Part shown: positions 45,914 to 54,015 of the stretch, in pieces
Position numbering within the stretch: position 1 is the first letter of the stretch
Layout of the letters: each line of letters starts with the position of its first letter
From: Curtobacterium sp. MR_MD2014
GTDB taxonomy: Bacteria > Actinomycetota > Actinomycetes > Actinomycetales > Microbacteriaceae
DNA: 64,000 nucleotides
Direction of reading: 5' to 3'
Assembly: GCF_000772085.1 (NCBI RefSeq)
Contig: NZ_CP009755.1
Coordinates: 1-64,000 of the forward strand
The notes under the pieces: generated by a model
Told to the model about the DNA's origin: nothing
Databases searched by the model: none
What the model saw: only the letters and a program-made list of their open reading frames with translations
Program-made: the position numbers and the translations under genes

Positions 45914-47236
45914 TCAGAGGCGGAACGGGTTCGTGCGGGTGACGGCGAGCAGGTACCAGGCCGTCGCACCGGTGTGCAGGCTCGAGTGGTAGAGGTCGCC
46001 GAACCCGGTGTCGAGTCCGTCGGACGACGCCGAGACGATGCCCTTCCCGTCGCCGTTCGCCTGCGTGCGCTGCGCGAGCTGGACGCTGTCGAGGACCGAG
46101 GCGGACCGGGTGCGGTCCGTTCGCGTGCCCCGCGCCTCCAGGGCGAGCGCCAGCTGACCGGACCCCTCGAACCAGACCTTGCTGACGTCCGTGTCCGAGA
46201 AGGACGGGCCGGTGTACGGACCGTCGTGGGCGATGAGGTGGTCGAGCACCCAGGTGACCGATGCGGAGTACCGGCGATCGAGCGTGGCGAGGTACGCCCA
46301 GACCTGCACGTCCTCGGGGATCGGCGTGCGGTTGATCGTCGTGCCGTCCGGGTCGGTGCCGGTCCAGAGGTGCCCGTCGGTCCGGTCCTGCATCGCGCGG
46401 ACGAAGGTCTCCGCCAGGGTCGCTCGTCGGGACCAGGTGCGGTCGCCGGTGAGCCGGGCGAGCTGGGTGAAGAACGCCGTCACGTCGATGTTGTGCTCGG
46501 TCGACTTGTAGGTGATCGGCTGGTCGTCGGCGTTCCGTCCGCCCGTGTACCCGGCGGGCTGCCGTACGTCGTCGCGGGCGTTCGTCTCGATCCAGGCGCC
46601 GAGCCGGAGCGCCCCGTCGAGGAACCGACGTTCCCGGGTGACCACGAACAGGCGGCAGAACGCCATGCCGACCCACGACTGGTTCCCCGTGTAGGCGGCG
46701 GGGGAACCGATGTCGATCGGACGCGGGGGCGTCGCGACGGGGAAGGTGTCGGGTTGGTACGAGGCCCGGGTCCGACCGTCGCCGATCGGGTCCGCAGCCT
46801 GCAGCGCCAGCAGGGTGTCCCCGAGCACCGTGGCCCGCTGGACGTCGCGGTGCCGGCCCCGGCCGAGCCAGGCCAGCACCATGAGGGCATCGTCGTAGGC
46901 GAACGACGACACGAACTCGGTGGGCAGCGACGCGAAGTACCCACCGAAGTAGCTGCGGGGGAGGCGGAGCTCCGTGCCGGAGCCGTACTCGTCCATGCGG
47001 AGGTCGAGGTACTCGTAGGCGAGGTCGCGGGAACGGCCGCGCGACACCGGACCGGCCGGGGGTCGAGCACCCCCGCGCGGTACGGCCGGCGGCGTCGCGG
47101 CGGCGATGCCCGGGGCGCCGAGCGTGACCGCGGCGGACGCGACGGTCGCCGCGGCGCCGAGCACGATCCCTCGGCGCGTCAGCGTGCCGCTCGCTCGGGG
47201 GCTGTCGTGGTCGGAGGGACGGGATGTTCCGGTCAT
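45914..47236 (-). CDS. Tat-exported protein, six-hairpin glycosidase-like
   Basis: A twin-arginine signal (TRRGIVLG near residue 20, then a hydrophobic Ala-rich core ending around 48) starts this 440-residue protein. The mature part is helix-rich with repeated Trp/Tyr/Gly patterns (AYDDALMVLAWLGRG, TGNQSWVGMAFCRL, STEHNIDVTAFF) typical of (alpha/alpha)6 barrels. I do not recognise the family or assign a catalytic residue with confidence. Its place between a GH20 gene and a ROK kinase points to carbohydrate breakdown outside the cell. Confidence 0.72.
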   Translation of the reverse strand: MTGTSRPSDHDSPRASGTLTRRGIVLGAAATVASAAVTLGAPGIAAATPPAVPRGGARPPAGPVSRGRSRDLAYEYLDLRMDEYGSGTELRLPRSYFGGYFASLPTEFVSSFAYDDALMVLAWLGRGRHRDVQRATVLGDTLLALQAADPIGDGRTRASYQPDTFPVATPPRPIDIGSPAAYTGNQSWVGMAFCRLFVVTRERRFLDGALRLGAWIETNARDDVRQPAGYTGGRNADDQPITYKSTEHNIDVTAFFTQLARLTGDRTWSRRATLAETFVRAMQDRTDGHLWTGTDPDGTTINRTPIPEDVQVWAYLATLDRRYSASVTWVLDHLIAHDGPYTGPSFSDTDVSKVWFEGSGQLALALEARGTRTDRTRSASVLDSVQLAQRTQANGDGKGIVSASSDGLDTGFGDLYHSSLHTGATAWYLLAVTRTNPFRL

Positions 47237-47305
47237 GGCGTGCTCACTTCCGCTGCGTCGGGACGCGATCGGTGGGTTCGAGGCTTCGGTGGTGCGGGCG
47301 GCCGG

Positions 47306-47365
47306 TCGACCGCGGTCAGGCGGTCGAGACGGCTGGCTCGACCGCGGTCAGGCGGTCGAGACGGC
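47306..47365. repeat. 28-bp direct repeat at the ROK kinase 3' end
   Basis: Two perfect 28-base copies (47306-47333 and 47338-47365) are separated by 4 bases. The second copy contains the kinase stop codon and last residues, the first lies in the spacer, so a tandem duplication extended past the gene end. Confidence 0.85.
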
Positions 47366-48253
47366 CGGCGCGGGTGCGAGGAACGCGGCCCCGAGTGCGG
47401 CGAGCGGACGGTCGACGGGGGCGATGTGGACCCTGGACGACAGGTCGAGCGAGGCGGCGAAGGGGGACGTGCGCGCGGCGCCGTCGAAGCCGGCGCGCAC
47501 GAGGGCGAGCAGGCGTTCGCCGAGGGTGGCGAGCCCACCGCCGACGACGACCGACTCGACGTCGGCCGTGACGACGAGGATGCGCACGGCCGATGCGAGG
47601 CCCGAGACGAAGCGGTCGCGGACGGCGACGGCAGCGGGATCACCCGCGTCGGCCGAGTCGAACAGGGCCGTCGCTGCGGAGCTGCCGTGGCCCGGCCACG
47701 CGACTGCCAGGGCGGACCCCGATGCGAGGGTCTCGAGGCAGCCGCGCTGACCGCACACGCAGGGCTGCCCGTCCGGCACGACCGGGATGTGCCCGACCTC
47801 GCCGGCGTTGCCCCGTGCTCCGCGCCACAGGCGCCGGTCGACGACGAGTCCGGCGGCGAGTCCCGTCCCGATGTTCAGGTACGCGTGCGGCCCGTCGAGC
47901 TGCATCGCCTGCGCGGCACCGAGCGCGGCGACGTTCACGTCGTTCTCGACCTGGACCGCCGCGCCCGTCGCAGCGGCCACCAGCGGACCGAGTGCGACCT
48001 CCGAGAGCCCGAGGTTGACAGCGTGTCGCACCCAGCCGGTCTCGTGGTCGACCAGACCGGGGACACCGATGCCGATCGTGTCCGCGGTCGAGCGCGTCCG
48101 GACCTCGAGCGATCGGACGACGGCGAGCGTCTCGGCCACCACCGCGTCGGGCCCGAAGCCGGTCGGGACCCGGACCCGATCGACCACGTCGCCCGCCGGT
48201 GAGACGGCGACGGCGTCGATCTTCGTCCCGCCGATGTCGAGGCCGATCCTCAT
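47348..48253 (-). CDS. ROK-family sugar kinase
   Basis: The 301-residue cytosolic kinase shows the phosphate motif LDIGGTK (about 5-11), catalytic-region ENDVNVAALG (about 103-112) and GEVGHIPV. It also has the ROK zinc cluster CVCGQRGCLE. The substrate is probably glucose, N-acetylglucosamine or a related hexose; GlcNAc would fit the nearby hexosaminidase but is inference. GGAG precedes the ATG. It is divergent from the ROK repressor, sharing a 216-base promoter region. Confidence 0.88.
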   Translation of the reverse strand: MRIGLDIGGTKIDAVAVSPAGDVVDRVRVPTGFGPDAVVAETLAVVRSLEVRTRSTADTIGIGVPGLVDHETGWVRHAVNLGLSEVALGPLVAAATGAAVQVENDVNVAALGAAQAMQLDGPHAYLNIGTGLAAGLVVDRRLWRGARGNAGEVGHIPVVPDGQPCVCGQRGCLETLASGSALAVAWPGHGSSAATALFDSADAGDPAAVAVRDRFVSGLASAVRILVVTADVESVVVGGGLATLGERLLALVRAGFDGAARTSPFAASLDLSSRVHIAPVDRPLAALGAAFLAPAPAVSTA

Positions 48254-48319
48254 GGTGCTCCCGTCCTGGGGGTGCGCGGCCTCGTCAGCGAGGACGCGGC
48301 GTCAAGGCTGCGCATGCGG

Positions 48320-48338
48320 GTTAGTAAACACGCCTAAC
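48320..48338. promoter_or_regulatory. Candidate ROK operator 1
   Basis: The inverted repeat GTTAGTAAACACGCCTAAC (5-bp arms, 9-base spacer) lies 67 bases before the ROK kinase start. Its TTAGTAAA half recurs inverted in operator 2. Confidence 0.55.
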
Positions 48339-48410
48339 TCGACGCTGGCAAGAGCGTGTCGAGCAGTGTTTCCCCGAGATCACGGGGCTGTTACGGCTTC
48401 AGATCGGTGC

Positions 48411-48440
48411 TTGACATCGGATTAGGAACGGTCCTTTACT
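48411..48440 (+). promoter_or_regulatory. Sigma-70-like promoter of the ROK repressor operon
   Basis: TTGACA (48411-48416) and TTTACT (48435-48440) are separated by 18 bases. The spacer and -10 overlap operator 2, a repression geometry. Confidence 0.6.
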
Positions 48441-48442
48441 AA
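48422..48442. promoter_or_regulatory. Candidate ROK operator 2
   Basis: Arms TTAGGAA (48422-48428) and TTACTAA (48436-48442) form an imperfect inverted repeat covering the -10 region of the repressor promoter. The second arm is the reverse complement of the TTAGTAA half-site in operator 1. Confidence 0.55.
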
Positions 48443-48469
48443 GGCAACCACTCGGAGGGAGGAACCCCA

Positions 48470-49618
48470 TTGGCGAACGACACGGATGCTCCGGCACCCT
48501 TCGCGGCGCAGGTACGGCGTCAACGGAGCAAGGCCCTGCCGCAGCACAGCCGGGCGCTCAACCGCTCCCTGATCCTGCAGACGCTCTTCACCGACGGCGC
48601 GATGAGCCGAGCGGACCTCTCCCGGCACTCGGGGCTCACCCGGCCGACCGTCTCCGGTCTGGTCGCCGAACTCGAGGCCGATGCCCTCGTCACCGAACTC
48701 GGGCCCCGCGAGGACCTGCGCGTCGGGAAGCCCGCGACCCTGATCAACCTGAACGTCGACGCCTTCCACATCGTCGTCCTGGACCTCTCCGTCCCCGACC
48801 ACTTCGTCGGGGCGGTCACGAACCTGCGTGGCGACGTCGTCGACAGCGCGAAGATCGAGGTCGACGGTGCCGTCGGGGACCAGGCCCTCAACCGCATCAT
48901 CCGACTCGTCGAGCGCCTGGCGGCGACGACGTCGCGTCGCCTGCTCGGGATCGCCGTCGGGTGCCCCGGCGTCATCGACGAGACGGGCACGGTCCTCGAC
49001 TCGGTCGCACTCGGGGGCGGCTTGCCCCTGCAGCGGCAGCTCGCCGAGCACTTCCGGCTCCCGGTGCACGTCCTCAACGACGCGAACGTCGCGGCGCTCG
49101 GCGTCCACGCCTTCGAGGTCGACCCGACCCGGGACGTGCTCGTCGTCGCGCTCGAGCACGGCGTGGGGACGGGGATGGTGCTCGGCGGACGACTCGTGCT
49201 CGGCGAGCGCTACGCGGCAGGTGAGATCGGCCACCTGACGATCGACGAGGACGGCGAGCCGTGCCCCTGCGGGCGCCGTGGGTGCCTCGAGGTGATCATC
49301 GGGGCCGACCACCTGGCTCGGCGGCTCGACGCTGCCCCCGTCGCCGACCGTGCCGGCCTCCTCCGGTCTGCGGGGGACACCCTCGGCCGGGTGCTCGCTC
49401 CGATCGTCAGTGCCGTGAACATCACCGAGATCGTCGTCACCGGGCCCGCCGACCTCGTCGAGGGCCCCCTCGTGCAAGCCGTGCACGACACCGTCTCGGC
49501 CCGCACGCTCGCGAGCGTGGGTGACGACCTCGCCGTGACGGCCACGTCCACCAACAGCGACCTGATCCTCCGGGGCGGGGCAGCGTTCCTGCTCGCCGCG
49601 GAGCTCGGGGTCAGCTGA
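48470..49618 (+). CDS. ROK-family transcriptional repressor (NagC/XylR type)
   Basis: The 382-residue protein has an N-terminal winged helix (about 30-90) with MSRADLSRHSGLTRPTVSGL, and a C-terminal ROK domain that includes LNDANVAALG and the zinc cluster CPCGRRGCLEV. The ATP-binding kinase motif DIGGTK is absent, as in regulatory ROK proteins. The start is a TTG with GGAGG 7 bases upstream. It is followed after 34 bases by the ABC importer genes, so it is their probable sugar-responsive repressor, and likely also controls the divergent ROK kinase. Confidence 0.9.
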   Translation: MANDTDAPAPFAAQVRRQRSKALPQHSRALNRSLILQTLFTDGAMSRADLSRHSGLTRPTVSGLVAELEADALVTELGPREDLRVGKPATLINLNVDAFHIVVLDLSVPDHFVGAVTNLRGDVVDSAKIEVDGAVGDQALNRIIRLVERLAATTSRRLLGIAVGCPGVIDETGTVLDSVALGGGLPLQRQLAEHFRLPVHVLNDANVAALGVHAFEVDPTRDVLVVALEHGVGTGMVLGGRLVLGERYAAGEIGHLTIDEDGEPCPCGRRGCLEVIIGADHLARRLDAAPVADRAGLLRSAGDTLGRVLAPIVSAVNITEIVVTGPADLVEGPLVQAVHDTVSARTLASVGDDLAVTATSTNSDLILRGGAAFLLAAELGVS

Positions 49619-49652
49619 TCCGACACAGCAGAACGACCACCAAGGAGAAGCA

Positions 49653-50981
49653 ATGCGTACGAAGAAGTTCGCGGCAGCAGCTGCCGTGGCCCTGACCGTC
49701 GCCCTCGGGGTGACCGCGTGCTCCAGCGCCGGCAACACCGGTGCTGGTGGCAGCGGTGGCACCAAGGAGATCGGGGACGTCAAGGGGGACGGCAAGACGC
49801 TGACCGTGTGGGCGATGACCGGGGACTACTCCGACAAGACCATCGCCGCGATCAACGACCAGTTCGAGAAGGAGACCGGCGCGAAGGTCAAGGTGCAGAT
49901 CCAGCAGTGGGACGGCATCACGACCAAGGTCTCGACCGCGCTGGCCACGAACACGCCGCCGGACGTCCTCGACCTCGGCAACACGCAGGTCGCGAGCTAC
50001 GCCGCGAACGGCGCGTTGCTGGACCTCACCCCGTACGAGTCGGACCTGGCACAGGGGCAGACCTGGCTCGACGGCCTGTCCGACCCGGCCACGGTGGAGG
50101 GCTCGCTCTACGGCGTCCCCGGTTTCGCCGGCGCCCGATCGGTCATCTACAACAAGCAGATGTGGAAGGACGCCGGCATCACGGAGGTCCCGACCACCTA
50201 CGAGGAACTGACGGCCGACCTCGACAAGGTCAAGGCAGCGAACACCGCGAAGGACTTCTCCGCCTTCTACATGCCCGGTCAGTACTGGTACGCCGGGATG
50301 CAGTTCGTCTGGGACGCGGGCGGTGACATCGCGACCGAGGACGGCGGGACGTGGAAGGCCGGGTTCGGCGACGCGAAGGCGCAGCAGGGCCTCGAGGACT
50401 TCCGGGCGTTCGCGAACGCGTACTCGACGAAGGCCTCGGCCACCCTCAACACCGACAGCCCGGACATGAACCAGGTCTTCGCGGACGGCAAGACATCGGC
50501 CATCCTCAGCACCAGCGGCACGCTCGGCCTCATCGAGCAGGCGAACCCGGAGATGACGGCGGACACGATGGGCACCTTCCCGTTCCCGGGGAAGTCCGGG
50601 AAGACACAGCCGGTCATGCTCGGTGGATCGGACTGGGGCATCGCAGCGAAGTCCGGCAACACCGACCTGGCGCTCAAGTGGGTCGAGATCGCGTCGAGCC
50701 CGGACGTCCAGAGCAAGTACGTCTACGGCGACAACGGCTGGATCCCGAACAGCACCGAGGGCATCAAGGCCGCCGACTCCAGCCTGAGCGAGATCAACAA
50801 GGCCTTCTTCACCGCGGCGTTGAACTCGAAGGCGACCCCGGCCAACGCCCGGTGGGCCGACCTCGAGGGTGACCAGAGCATCAACACCCTCTTCTCGAGC
50901 ATCGTCTCCGGTTCGAAGACGCCGGAGGAAGCCGCGGCGACCTTCGACAAGGCCGCCGACGACGTCCTGAACAAGCAGTAG
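49653..50981 (+). CDS. ABC transporter sugar-binding lipoprotein
   Basis: A family 1 solute-binding protein of 442 residues. The signal peptide ends with the lipobox VTAC (Cys23), so it is tethered to the outer face of the membrane. Motifs include WAMTGDYSD near the start, YGVPGFAGARSVIYNKQMW, and GGSDWGIAAKSGN. AAGGAGAAG lies 4 bases before the ATG. The sugar is unknown; the linked GH20 and ROK genes suggest amino-sugar or glucoside oligosaccharides. Confidence 0.92.
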   Translation: MRTKKFAAAAAVALTVALGVTACSSAGNTGAGGSGGTKEIGDVKGDGKTLTVWAMTGDYSDKTIAAINDQFEKETGAKVKVQIQQWDGITTKVSTALATNTPPDVLDLGNTQVASYAANGALLDLTPYESDLAQGQTWLDGLSDPATVEGSLYGVPGFAGARSVIYNKQMWKDAGITEVPTTYEELTADLDKVKAANTAKDFSAFYMPGQYWYAGMQFVWDAGGDIATEDGGTWKAGFGDAKAQQGLEDFRAFANAYSTKASATLNTDSPDMNQVFADGKTSAILSTSGTLGLIEQANPEMTADTMGTFPFPGKSGKTQPVMLGGSDWGIAAKSGNTDLALKWVEIASSPDVQSKYVYGDNGWIPNSTEGIKAADSSLSEINKAFFTAALNSKATPANARWADLEGDQSINTLFSSIVSGSKTPEEAAATFDKAADDVLNKQ

Positions 50982-51060
50982 GACGACCCACCAGGACGGT
51001 GCGGGCGCCGTCGTCACGCGACGGCTCCCGCACCGCCCGCCCCGACCGGAAAGGCCAGAC

Positions 51061-52044
51061 GTGACCGTCTCAGCCACCCGCCCGAGCACGGAGCGCCGCA
51101 GCCGCCCCGACCGCTCGCCCGGGGATCGTCCCGGCGGCGCTCCGCAGCGCCGGGCAACCCGCTCGTTCGCCCCCCTCTGGCTCCTGACCCCAGCAGGGCT
51201 CGTGCTCGTCTTCGTGACGGTCGCCCCCATCGTCTTCCTGGTCTTCACGTCGTTCACCGACTACGACCAGCGCTCGCTCTTCACCGGTGCGTACGACGCC
51301 GTCGGGCTGGCGCAGTACGGGCAGATCCTCTCCGACCCGGCCTTCTGGGCATCGCTCGTCCGCACCGTGCTGTTCACGGCGGCGATGGTCCTCGGGAGCA
51401 TCCTGATCGGCGCGGGCGTCTCGCACCTGATGACCCGGCTGGGCGTGGTGCTCCGCTACGCCGTCACGATCGTCCTGATCTGTGCGTGGGGCATGCCGAA
51501 CGTGGCGTCCTCGCTCGTGTGGAACTGGCTCTTCCAGCCGGGCTACGGGGTCGTGAACTGGGCGCTCACGCAGCTCCGGGTCTTCGGTGACATGACCGAC
51601 ACCGACTGGGGCAACAGCGCCGGCCTGGCGTACACGTCCATCTGGATGCTCGTCGTCTGGCAGGCGGTGCCCTTCATCGCGCTCACCCTGTACGCCGCCG
51701 AGACGCAGATCCCGATCGAGGTGAAGGAGGCCGTCCGGCTCGACGGCGGCTCCGAGTGGACGGTGTACCGCGTCGTCACGATCGAGTACCTCCGACCGAC
51801 CCTGCTCCTCGTCACGATGCTCTCGATCATCTGGGACTTCAACGTCTTCAACCAGATCTGGCTCGTCTCGCAGGGCGGTCCGGACGGTGCGACGTCCACC
51901 CTCGGTGTCTTCACCTACGTCACCGCATTCGTCGGGCACGACATCGGGACCGGCTCGGCGGTCGCCGTGATCGCGGCGCTGATCCTCATGGCGCTCAGTG
52001 CCCTCTACATCCGGAACCTCGTCCGATCGGGAGAAGAGCTGTGA
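51061..52044 (+). CDS. ABC sugar permease, MalF/UgpA type
   Basis: The 327-residue permease has an N-terminal charged extension, six membrane helices and the EAA loop EVKEAVRLDGGSEW (about 221-234) that docks the ATPase. The GTG start has GGAAAGG upstream. The stop overlaps the next gene's GTG by four bases. It forms the heterodimer channel with that gene's product. Confidence 0.93.
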   Translation: MTVSATRPSTERRSRPDRSPGDRPGGAPQRRATRSFAPLWLLTPAGLVLVFVTVAPIVFLVFTSFTDYDQRSLFTGAYDAVGLAQYGQILSDPAFWASLVRTVLFTAAMVLGSILIGAGVSHLMTRLGVVLRYAVTIVLICAWGMPNVASSLVWNWLFQPGYGVVNWALTQLRVFGDMTDTDWGNSAGLAYTSIWMLVVWQAVPFIALTLYAAETQIPIEVKEAVRLDGGSEWTVYRVVTIEYLRPTLLLVTMLSIIWDFNVFNQIWLVSQGGPDGATSTLGVFTYVTAFVGHDIGTGSAVAVIAALILMALSALYIRNLVRSGEEL

Positions 52045-52967
52045 CCACCGCGATGCCGACGGGCGTCCCCGTCCGAGCCGACGTCCCCGAAGCCGTCCCC
52101 ACCCCCGAGGGCGTCGCGGCGACGAGACGCATCCGCCGTCGCCGGCGCCCCGTGCGCTGGATCAGCAGCTCCATCGCGATCGTGTTCTGCGTCGTCTGGA
52201 TCTTCCCGGTCTACTGGATGATCAACACGGCCTTCAAGCCCCGCTCCGAGGCCCTGACCAGCACCCCGCTCTTCGCTCCGGCTCACCCCACGCTCGACAA
52301 CTTCGTGACGGCCTTCACCCGAGCGGACTTCCTGATCTACCTGGGCAACTCGACCATCGTCGTGGCAGGGGCCGTCGTGCTCTCGCTGGCCCTGGGCATC
52401 CTGGCGTCGGCGGCACTCTCGCGGTTCCGGTTCCGTGGCCGTCGCACGATCCTCGTCACGATCCTGCTCGTCCAGATGCTGCCGGGGACCGCACTGCTCA
52501 TCCCGCAGTTCCTCATCTTCAACCAGGTCGGCCTCACCGGTACCTACGCGGGGCTGATCCTGGCCTACGTGGCTGCGGTGCTGCCGTTCTCGATCTGGGT
52601 CATGCGCGGCTTCTTCCTCGCGATCCCGATGGAGGTCGAGGAGGCAGCGCGCATCGACGGTGCCAGTACGTGGCAGGTCCTGACGAAGGTGCTCTTCCCC
52701 CTGGTGATGCCGGGCATGATCGCGACGAGCGTCTTCGCGTTCATCGCCGCGTGGAACGACTACATCGTCGCGTACACGTTCATGCAGGACCAGGCGCACT
52801 ACACGCTGCCCGTGTGGCTCGCGTCGTTCACCACCCAGACGACCGGCACCGACTTCACCGGTCAGATGGCCGCGTCCGTGCTGTTCTCGCTGCCGGTCGT
52901 GGTGTTCTTCATGATCATCCAGCGCAACCTGGTCTCGGGGATGTCGGCGGGAGCGGTGAAGGGCTGA
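52041..52967 (+). CDS. ABC sugar permease, MalG/UgpE type
   Basis: The 308-residue partner permease has six membrane helices and the EAA loop EVEEAARIDGASTW (about 198-211). The GTG at 52041 overlaps the MalF-type stop (GTGA); the longer frame from 51756 runs in the wrong register through the preceding gene. No ATPase gene follows, so a shared MsmK/UgpC-type ATPase encoded elsewhere is needed. Confidence 0.93.
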   Translation: MTTAMPTGVPVRADVPEAVPTPEGVAATRRIRRRRRPVRWISSSIAIVFCVVWIFPVYWMINTAFKPRSEALTSTPLFAPAHPTLDNFVTAFTRADFLIYLGNSTIVVAGAVVLSLALGILASAALSRFRFRGRRTILVTILLVQMLPGTALLIPQFLIFNQVGLTGTYAGLILAYVAAVLPFSIWVMRGFFLAIPMEVEEAARIDGASTWQVLTKVLFPLVMPGMIATSVFAFIAAWNDYIVAYTFMQDQAHYTLPVWLASFTTQTTGTDFTGQMAASVLFSLPVVVFFMIIQRNLVSGMSAGAVKG

Positions 52968-52971
52968 CTCG

Positions 52972-53017
52972 ACGGACGGGAGGCACGGTGCGGGTCCGCA
53001 CCGTGCCTCCCGTCCGT
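52972..53017. repeat. Palindromic repeat, copy 4 (bidirectional terminator)
   Basis: A 22-bp inverted repeat (52972-52993 with 52996-53017) lies 4 bases after the permease stop and 5 bases before the convergent esterase stop at 53023. Confidence 0.85.
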
Positions 53018-53022
53018 GCGCG

Positions 53023-54015
53023 TCAGGTGCGCGGCGCCGGGTCGGGTTCCCCGAGCAGCCGGGTCGTCCAGTCGGCGAGGGCCGCGACCGCCGACCGCGA
53101 GACCGCCGCTCCCGGCACCATGCTCGTGAAGCCGTGGAACGCGCCCGGCCACACGTGCAGCTCGGCGTCGACCCCGGCGGCCCACAGCGCGCTCGCGAAC
53201 GCCACGGTCTCGTCACGGAAGACCTCGGCGCTGCCGCAGTCGACGTAGGTGCGGGGGAGTCCGGACAGGTCCTCGGCGCGCGCCGGTGCCGCGTACGGGG
53301 ACACGTCGTCGGTGCCCCGGCGCTCGCCGAGGTACGCGCCCCAGCTGAAGTGCATCGCCTGGCGGTCGGCCACGCCGACGCCGTCGATCTGCCGGGTCGA
53401 CACGGAGGCGTCGCGGTCGTCGAGCATCGGGGAGACCAGGACCTGCGCGAGGACCTCGGGGCCGCTGCGGTCCCGGGCAAGGAGGACGGTCCCCGCGGCG
53501 AGGCCCCCGCCGGCGCTCTGGCCGGCGACGACGAGGCGCGCCCGGTCGATGCCGAGCTCGTCGGCGTGCTCCGCGACCCAGACGAGTCCGGCGTAGCAGT
53601 CCTCGACCGGGGTCGGGTCGGGGTGCTCCGGGGCGAGACGGTAGTCCACGCTGACCAGCACGACGTCGTGGTCGAGCAGCCAGTCGTCGTACGATTCGAG
53701 GTTGCCGAGGTGGTGGCCCATCACCATGCCCCCGCCGTGGATCGTGTAGACGCCCGTGGTCGGACCGGTCCGGCCGGCGCGCTGGATGACCGCGAGGTCG
53801 ATCGGGTCACCGCCGTGTCCGGGGACGGTGATGCGCCGCCGCTCGAGCCCGCGGGCGCGCAGGCGGTCGTCGAGCTCCTGCTCGGTGATCTCGAGCGCAC
53901 GCATCCGGGGCAGGGCCGCGGCGTCGATGGTGAACGGTCCACGGGCCTCGAGTGCGGTGAGGAAGACGCCGAGTTCGGGGTCGAAGGGCGGGCGGGGCGA
54001 GGTGGTGTCAGGCAC
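53023..54015 (-). CDS. Alpha/beta hydrolase, hormone-sensitive-lipase type esterase
   Basis: The 330-residue serine esterase has HGGG in IHGGGMVMG (oxyanion hole), YRLAPEHP, the nucleophile in GQSAGGG and the late His in GAFHGF. The Asp of the triad is likely in the AEVFRDE region. No signal peptide. It overlaps the upstream MFS gene by 8 bases. The pair may handle a toxic ester, with the exporter removing products, but this is inferred from linkage only. Confidence 0.88.
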   Translation of the reverse strand: MPDTTSPRPPFDPELGVFLTALEARGPFTIDAAALPRMRALEITEQELDDRLRARGLERRRITVPGHGGDPIDLAVIQRAGRTGPTTGVYTIHGGGMVMGHHLGNLESYDDWLLDHDVVLVSVDYRLAPEHPDPTPVEDCYAGLVWVAEHADELGIDRARLVVAGQSAGGGLAAGTVLLARDRSGPEVLAQVLVSPMLDDRDASVSTRQIDGVGVADRQAMHFSWGAYLGERRGTDDVSPYAAPARAEDLSGLPRTYVDCGSAEVFRDETVAFASALWAAGVDAELHVWPGAFHGFTSMVPGAAVSRSAVAALADWTTRLLGEPDPAPRT

